Positions 7,034 to 15,000 of a stretch of DNA of 20,907 nucleotides are shown one piece after another (the first letter of the stretch is position 1; every line of letters begins with the position of its first letter). The DNA comes from a virus. The stretch is from positions 1-20,907 of IMG/VR virus record IMGVR_UViG_3300025168_000838; one strand, written 5' to 3'. A program made the translations under genes and the position numbers. Below the pieces are notes generated by a model, which worked only from the letters and a program-made list of their open reading frames with translations, was not told where the DNA came from and ran no database searches.

Positions 7034-7888
7034 ATGAGTGTAACAATGGCGGTTATGGTAGGCGCAAAAGTATTAGGTGGCGTAATGCAAGCCTCTGCTG
7101 GACGATCAACACAACGCGCAATGAACGTCCAAGCCGACCGTACTTTAGAGTCCGGCGAAACTCAGGCGGGATTGTTGCGGGAATACGCTGAACGCCAGCA
7201 AGGTTATGCCGGTTTATACAGTGCGTATGCTGAAAGAAGCGCAGAGGCCATGCGACGTCAAACCGGATTACGATTTATGTACGCCGATCGTTCTGCGGAT
7301 TTAGAAGAACAAGAAATCCCGTTAATGATGATGTCTATTGAACGCGAAGTTGAAGCCGAAGAAAAAATGGCTATAGATCGTCAAATCGGACGGCAACGCG
7401 AATTAAACCAAGCGTTAGCGAGTCAAGTGGCGTTACGTACTGCGCAAGGTATACAAGCCTATGAAGGCAGCCCGATTGCTATGATGGGCGCTGATATTAA
7501 TCAATTTGACCAAGATCAAGCTATTGATAAGGCCGAGACCGCTCGGCGTATTGTTGACAACCGCTTTTTTGCATCTGAACGCGCAAAATTAATGAGCGAC
7601 CGTATTTCATTATTACGATTTGGAGCGGCTACCGAGCTCGATACCGGCATGCAACAAGCCGAGCTTGTCAAACAACAGTCGTTAATGCAAGCCGAGAGCA
7701 TACGTCTTGCTGCTGAGGGAACGCTTATGAGCGCTGAATCACGATTAGACGCCAGTCAATTAGAGGCAGAAGCAATTCGAATACAGGGTAAAACTGCTGC
7801 AACAAGGGGTTATATGGGCGCTGCGAATAGTTTATTAGATGCCGCGCAAACGTATCGCAATACGAGAATTCCACCTACAGGTAATTAG
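7034..7888 (+). CDS. Internal virion protein, T7 gp14-like
   Basis: The 284-residue product starts with a Gly/Ala/Val-rich hydrophobic segment (AVMVGAKVLGGVMQASAG) followed by almost entirely helical, charged sequence, the usual layout of gp14-type internal core proteins. These proteins are packaged in the head, ejected first, and form a channel in the outer membrane. Loose helical repeats are visible (AYAERSAEAMRRQ versus MYADRSADLEEQ; LMQAESIRLAAEG versus LMSAESRLDASQ). The family-typical phrase GIQAYEGSPIAMM followed by D...D......A is present near residue 145. GTGGAGG lies just before the ATG, partly within the previous gene. It is the first of three consecutive internal virion genes, as in T7 genes 14-15-16. 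Confidence 0.82.
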   Translation: MSVTMAVMVGAKVLGGVMQASAGRSTQRAMNVQADRTLESGETQAGLLREYAERQQGYAGLYSAYAERSAEAMRRQTGLRFMYADRSADLEEQEIPLMMMSIEREVEAEEKMAIDRQIGRQRELNQALASQVALRTAQGIQAYEGSPIAMMGADINQFDQDQAIDKAETARRIVDNRFFASERAKLMSDRISLLRFGAATELDTGMQQAELVKQQSLMQAESIRLAAEGTLMSAESRLDASQLEAEAIRIQGKTAATRGYMGAANSLLDAAQTYRNTRIPPTGN

Positions 7889-7889
7889 A

Positions 7890-10235
7890 ATGGCCGAAAC
7901 GCGCAGATACAGAACCGATCGACAAGCGGGAACGCCAAAAGGGCGCGATCCGTTTCGTTATGCAGAAGGCATACGAACGCCTGCCGCACCAAACATTCCG
8001 ATGCCACCTGCGCCACGCGGCGCACCACCCGGACCACCGCGTATTTTTGAGCCCAGAATTACACCTGCACAAGCACAAGCCGAGGGCAGCGCAAAAATAC
8101 AAAGTCAGCTCGCTACCACACTTAATAACTGGGGTAATCGCTTTGCTGAAAAAGCCGCAGTAGAAGCAAAGCAGGCGGGCCAAAGCGCCGGAATATCCTT
8201 CGGTGATTCTGCGGAAAAACTTGAATTACGTGGTGGGACCAATATTTACGATGTAAATTTTGATAGGTCTGCACGTAACGCGTATACCGCAAAAACCCAA
8301 ATAGATATAGAGCAGCGTTTAAACACATTAGCGCTTGAAAATTCGACCAGTTCAGAAATATATCAAGCAAAGGGCAACGCTTTAGTTACTGGTATTTTAG
8401 GTCAAATAAACGACCCCGAAACTGCGCAAAGAATAAAACATTATGCAACTAGCAGAATGTATGAGCATAAAACTAGTATTGATAAAAACACGTTTGCCAG
8501 AGAACAAGAAAACAATATAGCCGCTTTAAACGAAGCCGTAGAAGTATTACAAATTAAACAAGACCAGCATTTATTCGACGGTAATGCAGTTGGCGCGCTT
8601 AATGTTCAAGAAGAAATTGAAAAACTTATTAACGATCAAGTAACAGCCGGCGTATTGACACCAGCAGAAGCCGTTATAAAAATAGATGAATTTAGAAGAA
8701 TTGGCGTTATAAAAAGTTACGCTGCAGAACATAGGCGATATTTAGAAAGCGGTGATGTAGATGAAAACGGACGACCGCGAGCCGAAATTTTTCACGAAAA
8801 GCTCTTTGACGATCCGCCGCAGGGCATGAGCAGAGAAGACCTTAATAAAATTTTTGGCCTTATAGACGAAGCAAATAATAGAAAAAAGAAGGTTACTGCG
8901 ACTGAAATAGCTCAGCAAAAAGCAATACGACTAATCAAAGAAAAGGAAAATGCGCAAATTTTAGAAGCTGGTCAAGAAAAAGCACAAACAGGTAAAACGC
9001 CTATATCAGCAAACGATATAGCAATGATGACGCCAGATCAACAAGCTAAAGCACGACAATATAACGAAGACTATCAAACAGTATTTGAGTTTGGATTAAA
9101 CCCACTAGAACAACAACTGCTAATTTTACAAGAGGTTGCCAACTCTCCCGATTTAAAAGATGTAGAAACTTTTAAGTTATTGCAAGCTCGCCATGACGTA
9201 ATAAAAAAGATGATAGATAACGGGGACGGAATAACGTTAGCGCGACAACTAGGGTTTATAGAAGACCTAGGAACGATTACTAATTTTAATGAACAAAACG
9301 TTATTAAACGTAGAAGAGCAGCAGAAGAGTTAGGAGCTCTTTATAGCAAATATATCAGCCCATTGACTCAACGAGAAACAGAAGCACTTAGCAATCAATA
9401 TGCACGCCTAACTATCGATGACAAATTAGGGTTTGCCGTGTCGCTTGTTAACCAGTTTGGACCTACTATTACTCAGGCTTTTAATTCAAATAAAAAAATA
9501 AAAGGCGGTCAATATTTTGGCGTGATTACAGATTTGGTTGCAAACAAAGAAATAGGTGTAGCGAAAGAGTTAGTAGAAGGACAAGTATTATTTCCAGATA
9601 TAAAAATATTTACAAATAACCAAGACATAGAATTGGAAGTTATAGAAAAAATTCTAGCGTTATTTCCTGATGACGAAACCGGCATAAAAACTAGACATTT
9701 AGTAAATGCCGCCGAATATATTTTAAAAGCTAGGAACCAAAACACTCTTAGCAACGTAATTGAAAATATAAGTGCAGACGAAATTGTTACGCTTATTGAA
9801 GATGAAATATTAGGCGGTGTAATTACCCTCGACGCAGCCGGTGAAGATTATAAAATACTACCTTTTGAACGCGGTACTACAGACGCTGAATTTAATGAAA
9901 AAATACAAAATTTAACCGTTACGGATATAAACGATATGGGTGTAGTCGGCGGCCAGAACGCTATTATGGATCCTGAAAAATTGTTACAAGATATTAAAGA
10001 TTATAAATACAAATTGGTTCCTGTACCGAGGCAGGGAGGGTATGTACTTGAACAAACCGCAGGAGGGCACAAAGGTTTCTCTATTCCAGACGATGATAAT
10101 GTTGCTTTTATTTTACGATTAGACACAGGTGATATCGATATTGATAATAAACCCCATACTATTTTGGACATGGGCGAAGAGGCTCTAAGTGGCGAGTTAA
10201 AAAAACAAATTGAGAATTTAAAGGCAAACCCATGA
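7890..10235 (+). CDS. Internal virion protein, T7 gp15-like position
   Basis: The start is placed at ATG 7890 (MAETRRYRTD), one base after the preceding stop, with AGG at 7879-7881 as a weak ribosome-binding site. An upstream in-frame ATG at 7839 lies inside the previous gene and would add 17 residues of no evident value. The 781-residue product has a basic, Pro-rich N-terminus (about residues 15-65) followed by a long helical body with coiled-coil-like charged stretches and no membrane segment. The region DVNFDRSARNAYTAKTQIDI resembles conserved parts of large podoviral internal core proteins. By order it corresponds to T7 gp15, a periplasmic tube component of the ejection conduit. No catalytic motif is visible. 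The stop overlaps the next start by ATGA. Confidence 0.75.
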   Translation: MAETRRYRTDRQAGTPKGRDPFRYAEGIRTPAAPNIPMPPAPRGAPPGPPRIFEPRITPAQAQAEGSAKIQSQLATTLNNWGNRFAEKAAVEAKQAGQSAGISFGDSAEKLELRGGTNIYDVNFDRSARNAYTAKTQIDIEQRLNTLALENSTSSEIYQAKGNALVTGILGQINDPETAQRIKHYATSRMYEHKTSIDKNTFAREQENNIAALNEAVEVLQIKQDQHLFDGNAVGALNVQEEIEKLINDQVTAGVLTPAEAVIKIDEFRRIGVIKSYAAEHRRYLESGDVDENGRPRAEIFHEKLFDDPPQGMSREDLNKIFGLIDEANNRKKKVTATEIAQQKAIRLIKEKENAQILEAGQEKAQTGKTPISANDIAMMTPDQQAKARQYNEDYQTVFEFGLNPLEQQLLILQEVANSPDLKDVETFKLLQARHDVIKKMIDNGDGITLARQLGFIEDLGTITNFNEQNVIKRRRAAEELGALYSKYISPLTQRETEALSNQYARLTIDDKLGFAVSLVNQFGPTITQAFNSNKKIKGGQYFGVITDLVANKEIGVAKELVEGQVLFPDIKIFTNNQDIELEVIEKILALFPDDETGIKTRHLVNAAEYILKARNQNTLSNVIENISADEIVTLIEDEILGGVITLDAAGEDYKILPFERGTTDAEFNEKIQNLTVTDINDMGVVGGQNAIMDPEKLLQDIKDYKYKLVPVPRQGGYVLEQTAGGHKGFSIPDDDNVAFILRLDTGDIDIDNKPHTILDMGEEALSGELKKQIENLKANP

Positions 10236-12523
10236 GCAATATTTATTCGTCGTTAGGTGCTGACCAGGATAAATTTGAACGCGGTTTACAAAGTCGTGTT
10301 ATCACGAGTAAAGATCAATTACAAACCGATTTCGGAGATGTAGTAAGCGCAGCATTCGATACCGCATATTTAGAAGATCGTACCATGGGCAATGCCCAAA
10401 GAAAGCAGGAACTTTTAAACATAAACATTCAAGCAATTAATCAAATAGATACAAGTGTTCTTGATCATGGCGTGTTAAATACAGGAATGTTAGAGCAACA
10501 ATTTGTAAACGATAAATTTAAAGAATCTACCCCGCAAATTTTAGAATTACAAAAAAAATTTCCAGACGCAAAAATATATACTCACGAGGAAATTGAAGAA
10601 CAACTAAAAGCAGAAGCAGAAGATTTACGCCAAGTAAATGAAATAACGGCGGCCAACGCTTCCCCATTGGCGCGAATAGGCGGCACTGCATTTGGATTTA
10701 TGAACGCGGTATTTAGAGATCCATTAGTCCTTGCCTCTCTACTTTATGGTGGTGCAACCAGCAAAGCGCCTAAATTGTTAAGTCGTATTGCAAAAACCGC
10801 TTTTGCAGAAGCGGTCGCTGTAGGCACGATAGAAGCCTCGGTGATACAACCGTTTGTCTATCTTAATAAAAAAAAGTTGGACAGCCCATATACTTTAAAA
10901 GATGCAACTATAGCCATTTTGGCTGTAGCTGGAACCTCTGCGATGGGTAGAGCATTTGTAAGCGGCGCACAAGAAGGCGCAGTAGCACTTAAAGCACGAC
11001 AAGTAACGCCAGAAGCAAGAATATTTGCACAACAATTGCGAGATAAAGCACTGCAATTAGAAAAGCAAGGCAATTTTAGCACCGCTAATGTAGTAAACGA
11101 TTACGCAGATTCGGTTGATAGCGCGCCCTCACAAAGTGGAAAAACAACACCAGAGCAAGAACAACAACATATAGAAAATCAAGACAACGCATTAGAAGCG
11201 CACGCCGACGGCCGCATTGCGCGTGAAGAAATAAGCATGGAAGCCGATCAAATTGAATTTTTAGAACGCGATCTTAGTATAGAACGAGTAAACCCAAAAA
11301 CGTTAAAAAATTTAGATCGTGGTGAAGAATTAACACAACGATCCACGTCTTTAGACGACGTTAACATATGGGATGAAAGTAAAGCACAACGCATTATACT
11401 TTGGGAAAATCCACAAACCGGCCAGCGTTTTGTAACCGACGGACAAAATCGCGTTAATTTAGCAAAACGCCTTACCGATCAAGAAATAGAAATGGACGCA
11501 GTTGTTTTGCGTGGCAAAACGGAAGAAGAAGCGTTATTTATAGCAAGAAACGTCAACCTATCAAAAGGCAATACAAACGTTTTTGAAACCGCACTTGCGC
11601 TTAAAGAATACGGATCGGAGCTAACAGAGAATTTAGTTATGACTAAATCGTTCTCTAACGTAAATACACTTACTCAAAGTATAGCTCGATTAGATGCAAA
11701 AACAATACAGTATTTAAGTAAACAAAATAAAAAAACATTGAGTGATTTGTCCGATAAAGACACGTTAGAAATTTCTATTATCGGAGAAAAAAGTTCTGAT
11801 GGATTGCTGCAAACAAGTGAAGCGCAAATAGCTGCGCATAAAGTAATAAAAAAATTAGATTTAGACGATCCTTTAGATAATCGCTTTGTTGTCGAACAAT
11901 TAGCAAAATCTCAAAAAGCAACAACCGATCCTTTGACAAAAGAACGCGCACAAATAATGGCGCATATTACTAAAGCTATTGAAAGCGAAAGAACCTCTGA
12001 CATTAAACCGTATCAACTTAGGGCGCAAGAAAATGAAGAAATTATCAGAACAGTTGCAGAACTCGGAAACGTTTATGGAGCCCTCAGAAGACAACTTAAC
12101 GATGGAGCAAAACGAGTTGCAAATGGAGAATCAATCGATACCGTCGCAGGAGACATTGTATCCGGAGCTAGACGCGTCAATGCTGCTAAACGTCTCTTTA
12201 GCATGGCGAATCGCGCATTTAGACAAGATGAAGCAATCGATAAAGAGTTAAAAAATGTTACAAATCAATTTGTTAACGAAAATAAATCGCTATATCCAGA
12301 TGATCCAGAAATGGGCAATTTAAGCGAGGGTGAAGCGCGAGAGTTGAATAATATATTTAACGAACAACCCGATATAGAAATAGCAATAAAAATCGGTGAA
12401 GACTCGGCCGGTAATCCAATTAATGCACAGATGTCGTCAAGGGAATACTACAACCAACTTATAAGAGAAGAAAAGGAAACAAATGAAATATTTACTTGTT
12501 TAAAAGGAGGCGTAGGTGGCTAG
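10232..12523 (+). CDS. Internal virion protein with ParB-like (ddrB-type) domain
   Basis: The 763-residue product lies in the run of ejected internal proteins. Residues about 145-250 are hydrophobic/amphipathic (RDPLVLASLLYGGA, FAEAVAVGTIEASVIQPFVY, DATIAILAVAGTSAMGRAF), suggesting membrane insertion during ejection. Residues about 345-470 look like a ParB / ddrB-type domain: IDERVNPK-like entry (SIERVNPKTLKNL), then TGQRFVTDGQNRVNLAKRL at the position of the ParB 'G.HR...A' motif, then VVLRGKTEEEALFIARNVNLSKG and a helix. Related domains occur in phage polyvalent ejected proteins such as P1 DdrB. Whether it binds DNA or nucleotide, or has nuclease activity, cannot be told from sequence. The C-terminal part is helical and charged. 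The stop lies beyond the start of the next gene. Confidence 0.72.
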   Translation: MSNIYSSLGADQDKFERGLQSRVITSKDQLQTDFGDVVSAAFDTAYLEDRTMGNAQRKQELLNINIQAINQIDTSVLDHGVLNTGMLEQQFVNDKFKESTPQILELQKKFPDAKIYTHEEIEEQLKAEAEDLRQVNEITAANASPLARIGGTAFGFMNAVFRDPLVLASLLYGGATSKAPKLLSRIAKTAFAEAVAVGTIEASVIQPFVYLNKKKLDSPYTLKDATIAILAVAGTSAMGRAFVSGAQEGAVALKARQVTPEARIFAQQLRDKALQLEKQGNFSTANVVNDYADSVDSAPSQSGKTTPEQEQQHIENQDNALEAHADGRIAREEISMEADQIEFLERDLSIERVNPKTLKNLDRGEELTQRSTSLDDVNIWDESKAQRIILWENPQTGQRFVTDGQNRVNLAKRLTDQEIEMDAVVLRGKTEEEALFIARNVNLSKGNTNVFETALALKEYGSELTENLVMTKSFSNVNTLTQSIARLDAKTIQYLSKQNKKTLSDLSDKDTLEISIIGEKSSDGLLQTSEAQIAAHKVIKKLDLDDPLDNRFVVEQLAKSQKATTDPLTKERAQIMAHITKAIESERTSDIKPYQLRAQENEEIIRTVAELGNVYGALRRQLNDGAKRVANGESIDTVAGDIVSGARRVNAAKRLFSMANRAFRQDEAIDKELKNVTNQFVNENKSLYPDDPEMGNLSEGEARELNNIFNEQPDIEIAIKIGEDSAGNPINAQMSSREYYNQLIREEKETNEIFTCLKGGVGG

Positions 12524-14948
12524 TCTTTCATTTTGCGTAGAACAACAAGTTAAGGCAGGCGCATTAACAAAAGAGGAAGCAAACAAAATATTAGAAACGC
12601 AACAAATGTTTGCAAAACAGTTTGCAAATATAAAAAACATCTCTGCGGAAGCTGCACAACGGCAGGCCGATAAAAAAGTAATAAATAATGCACAAGAAAA
12701 TATTGTAAAGAAAAAAAGACAAGCTGCGTTACAAACTATTGCTACCTATAACGCAGAGCAAAATATGAATAAAAACGATAGAGGTCTATATGAAGGTCTG
12801 AAATCGCTTTTAGCCAAAGATGCAATGCGCTCAGGTGTTTCTAATGTTGATTACAGAGGAAATGCAATATTAGGCGAGTTTCATCGCATGTTTGCAAAAG
12901 GCATGGAAGGTATGCGCGTTAAAAATGCGGGGTGGACTCAAGACGTAGAACTAATTAGAAACGTAGCGCGAGAGGCTTATGGAACTAAAACTGGAAATGC
13001 AAGAGCCGCAAAAATAGCAAAAGAATGGAGCGAGGTATCTGAATACGCGCGCATACGATTTAACCGAGCCGGAGGCAATATTCCAAAATTAAAAGATTGG
13101 GGTATGCCGCAACATCACGACCCCATCAAAGTAAACAAAGCCGCTAAGACATTAAAATTAGGAGCTATAGATAACCGATCCGCGTGGAAACAATACATAA
13201 CGCCGCTATTAAATAGAAATAGAACATTTAACGAAGCCGGCGTACCTATGAACGATCAAGAATTTGATGAAATGCTTGATATTGTCTTTGACACCGTACG
13301 TACTAACGGGGCTACCGATTTAATTAAAGAACCGGGACAATTTAGAGGGCGCAGTAGCGTAGCTAATCGTCATCAAGACCATCGTATATTAGCTTTCAAT
13401 ACAGCCGATGACTGGTTGAACTATCAAGACACATTTGGATCGCAAGATTTGTACCACACAATGACCGATCATTTAAATATGATGTCAAGAGAAATTGCTC
13501 AAATGGAGATTTTAGGCCCGAACCCGGATGCTACCTTTAGATTATTAAAAGACAAGATTGCAATTAAAAGCGGTTTTAAAAGTCAAATGCAAGAAACGTA
13601 TATCGATTCTTTATGGAATGTTGTTAGCGGTAAAGCAGACGCTGCACAGAATGTAAGAATGGCTGATATTAGTTCTGGGACTCGTCATTTATTGGTATCG
13701 GCGCAATTAGGCGGAGCAACATTAAGCGCGGCTTCCGATGTTGCGTTTACGAGTATTACAGCACGGTACAACGGGTTTAGCGCTACTCGTACGATACAAC
13801 GGCAAATGTCTTTAATGAATCCTAATAATGCAGAAGATAGATTATTAGCTGTGCAGATGGGCCTAACAGCCGACGCGTGGGTAAGCCGAGCTCACGGCGC
13901 TAATCGGTTTGTTGAAATTAGCGGCAACGGGTTAACCGCAAAAATATCAGATCGTTTATTGCGGGCCTCGCTATTGTCGTCTTGGACTGATGCAGGTCGC
14001 AAAGCGTTTGGCATGGAGTTTATGGCGTATATATCAAAACAATCTAAATTTGCAGACACACTTAATGAATTAGATCGGCCATTGCGAGAAGCGTTTGAAG
14101 GCTACGGAATAACACCAGACGATTACAAAATTTTACGCACTACAGAAACAATAAATCATAAAGGTGTTGAATTTTTTAGTATAGAAAATTTTATGAATCG
14201 TGCTGATCTGGATATAAATAAAAAAGTTGATTTATCAACCAAAATACAAGAAATGATTTTAACGGAAACCGATTTTGCCGTGCCGGTGCCCGATGCCAAG
14301 GTACGCGTAATAACAACGGCTGGAGCGAAACGCGGCAGTATTTTGGGAGAAATAGCGCGCAACGTTGGGCTATTTAAATCATTTCCAATAACAATCATAA
14401 CAACGCATTTAATGAGGGGAGTAAGGCAAACTACGTTAGAAAAAAAAGCACGCTATTTAGGAGCGCTTGCAGTATCTACTACGTTATTTGGAGCATTAGC
14501 TTTGCAAGCTAAAGATTTACAAAAAGGCAAAACCCCGCGGAATATGAAAACCTCTGATTTTTGGCAAGCCGCTTTTATTCAAGGTGGCGGGGCGGGGATT
14601 TTTGGAGACTTTTTGTACAGCGGATTAAAAGGAAAAAACCGTTTTGGGCAAAGTATTCCTGAATCAATGATGGGTCCGGTTTATGGCTTAGGAAAAGAGA
14701 CTATAAACCTAGCGGTTTCTATTAACGAACCATCGTCAGTGCCTAAACAAACAGCGCGATACCTTGGAAAATACACCCCTTTTAATAATCTCTGGTATGC
14801 GCGTATAGCGTTTGAGCGAACGATGGGTGATTTTTTAAAAACAGTAACAGATCCAAACGCTAAAGGAACATTTCAAAGACAGATAAAAAGCACAGATACA
14901 GAATACGGGAACACATACTGGATTGAGCCCGGTGCGTTATTCAAATAG
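12516..14948 (+). CDS. Large internal virion / DNA ejection protein, T7 gp16-like position
   Basis: The 810-residue product uses a GTG at 12516 preceded by a near-perfect AAGGAGG five bases upstream, which decides the start. The N-terminal 90 residues are helical and charged. Residues about 180-200 (IRFNRAGGNIPKLKDWGMPQ then HHD) form a motif I associate with large internal proteins of marine podoviruses. The C-terminal third contains amphipathic or hydrophobic stretches: GLFKSFPITIITTHL (about residue 617), ARYLGALAVSTTLFGALALQA, and FWQAAFIQGGGAGIFGDFLYSGL. These would fit insertion into the inner membrane as the last part of the ejection conduit. No lytic transglycosylase motif like that of T7 gp16 is seen. 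It overlaps the preceding gene by eight bases. Confidence 0.75.
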   Translation: MASLSFCVEQQVKAGALTKEEANKILETQQMFAKQFANIKNISAEAAQRQADKKVINNAQENIVKKKRQAALQTIATYNAEQNMNKNDRGLYEGLKSLLAKDAMRSGVSNVDYRGNAILGEFHRMFAKGMEGMRVKNAGWTQDVELIRNVAREAYGTKTGNARAAKIAKEWSEVSEYARIRFNRAGGNIPKLKDWGMPQHHDPIKVNKAAKTLKLGAIDNRSAWKQYITPLLNRNRTFNEAGVPMNDQEFDEMLDIVFDTVRTNGATDLIKEPGQFRGRSSVANRHQDHRILAFNTADDWLNYQDTFGSQDLYHTMTDHLNMMSREIAQMEILGPNPDATFRLLKDKIAIKSGFKSQMQETYIDSLWNVVSGKADAAQNVRMADISSGTRHLLVSAQLGGATLSAASDVAFTSITARYNGFSATRTIQRQMSLMNPNNAEDRLLAVQMGLTADAWVSRAHGANRFVEISGNGLTAKISDRLLRASLLSSWTDAGRKAFGMEFMAYISKQSKFADTLNELDRPLREAFEGYGITPDDYKILRTTETINHKGVEFFSIENFMNRADLDINKKVDLSTKIQEMILTETDFAVPVPDAKVRVITTAGAKRGSILGEIARNVGLFKSFPITIITTHLMRGVRQTTLEKKARYLGALAVSTTLFGALALQAKDLQKGKTPRNMKTSDFWQAAFIQGGGAGIFGDFLYSGLKGKNRFGQSIPESMMGPVYGLGKETINLAVSINEPSSVPKQTARYLGKYTPFNNLWYARIAFERTMGDFLKTVTDPNAKGTFQRQIKSTDTEYGNTYWIEPGALFK

Positions 14949-15000
14949 AGATCACAAGACATGATTTTAGTAAAATAAAAGTATAAACACGGATTAAATT
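14949..15000 (+). other. AT-rich gap before the tail-fibre gene, possible promoter
   Basis: This 52-base gap is the only real break between the internal virion genes and the fibre gene. It is AT-rich and contains TAAAAGTATAA at 14976-14986, which resembles TAAAAGTACAA at 3146-3156 in the gap before the capsid gene (10 of 11 identical). TATAAA at 14982-14987 region could serve as a -10-like box, but I see no convincing -35 box. A promoter here is possible and unproven. The fibre gene has only a weak ribosome-binding site (GGAT). Confidence 0.25.

Noticed and set aside
7839-7889. N-terminal extension of the gp15-like gene from ATG 7839
   Set aside because: It lies wholly inside the preceding gene and adds 17 residues; ATG 7890 follows the upstream stop by one base and has an AGG at suitable distance.
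11979-12251. Open frame of 90 codons on the + strand inside the ParB-domain gene
   Set aside because: It is a frame-shifted reading of a well-supported gene, with no ribosome-binding site and no recognisable features.
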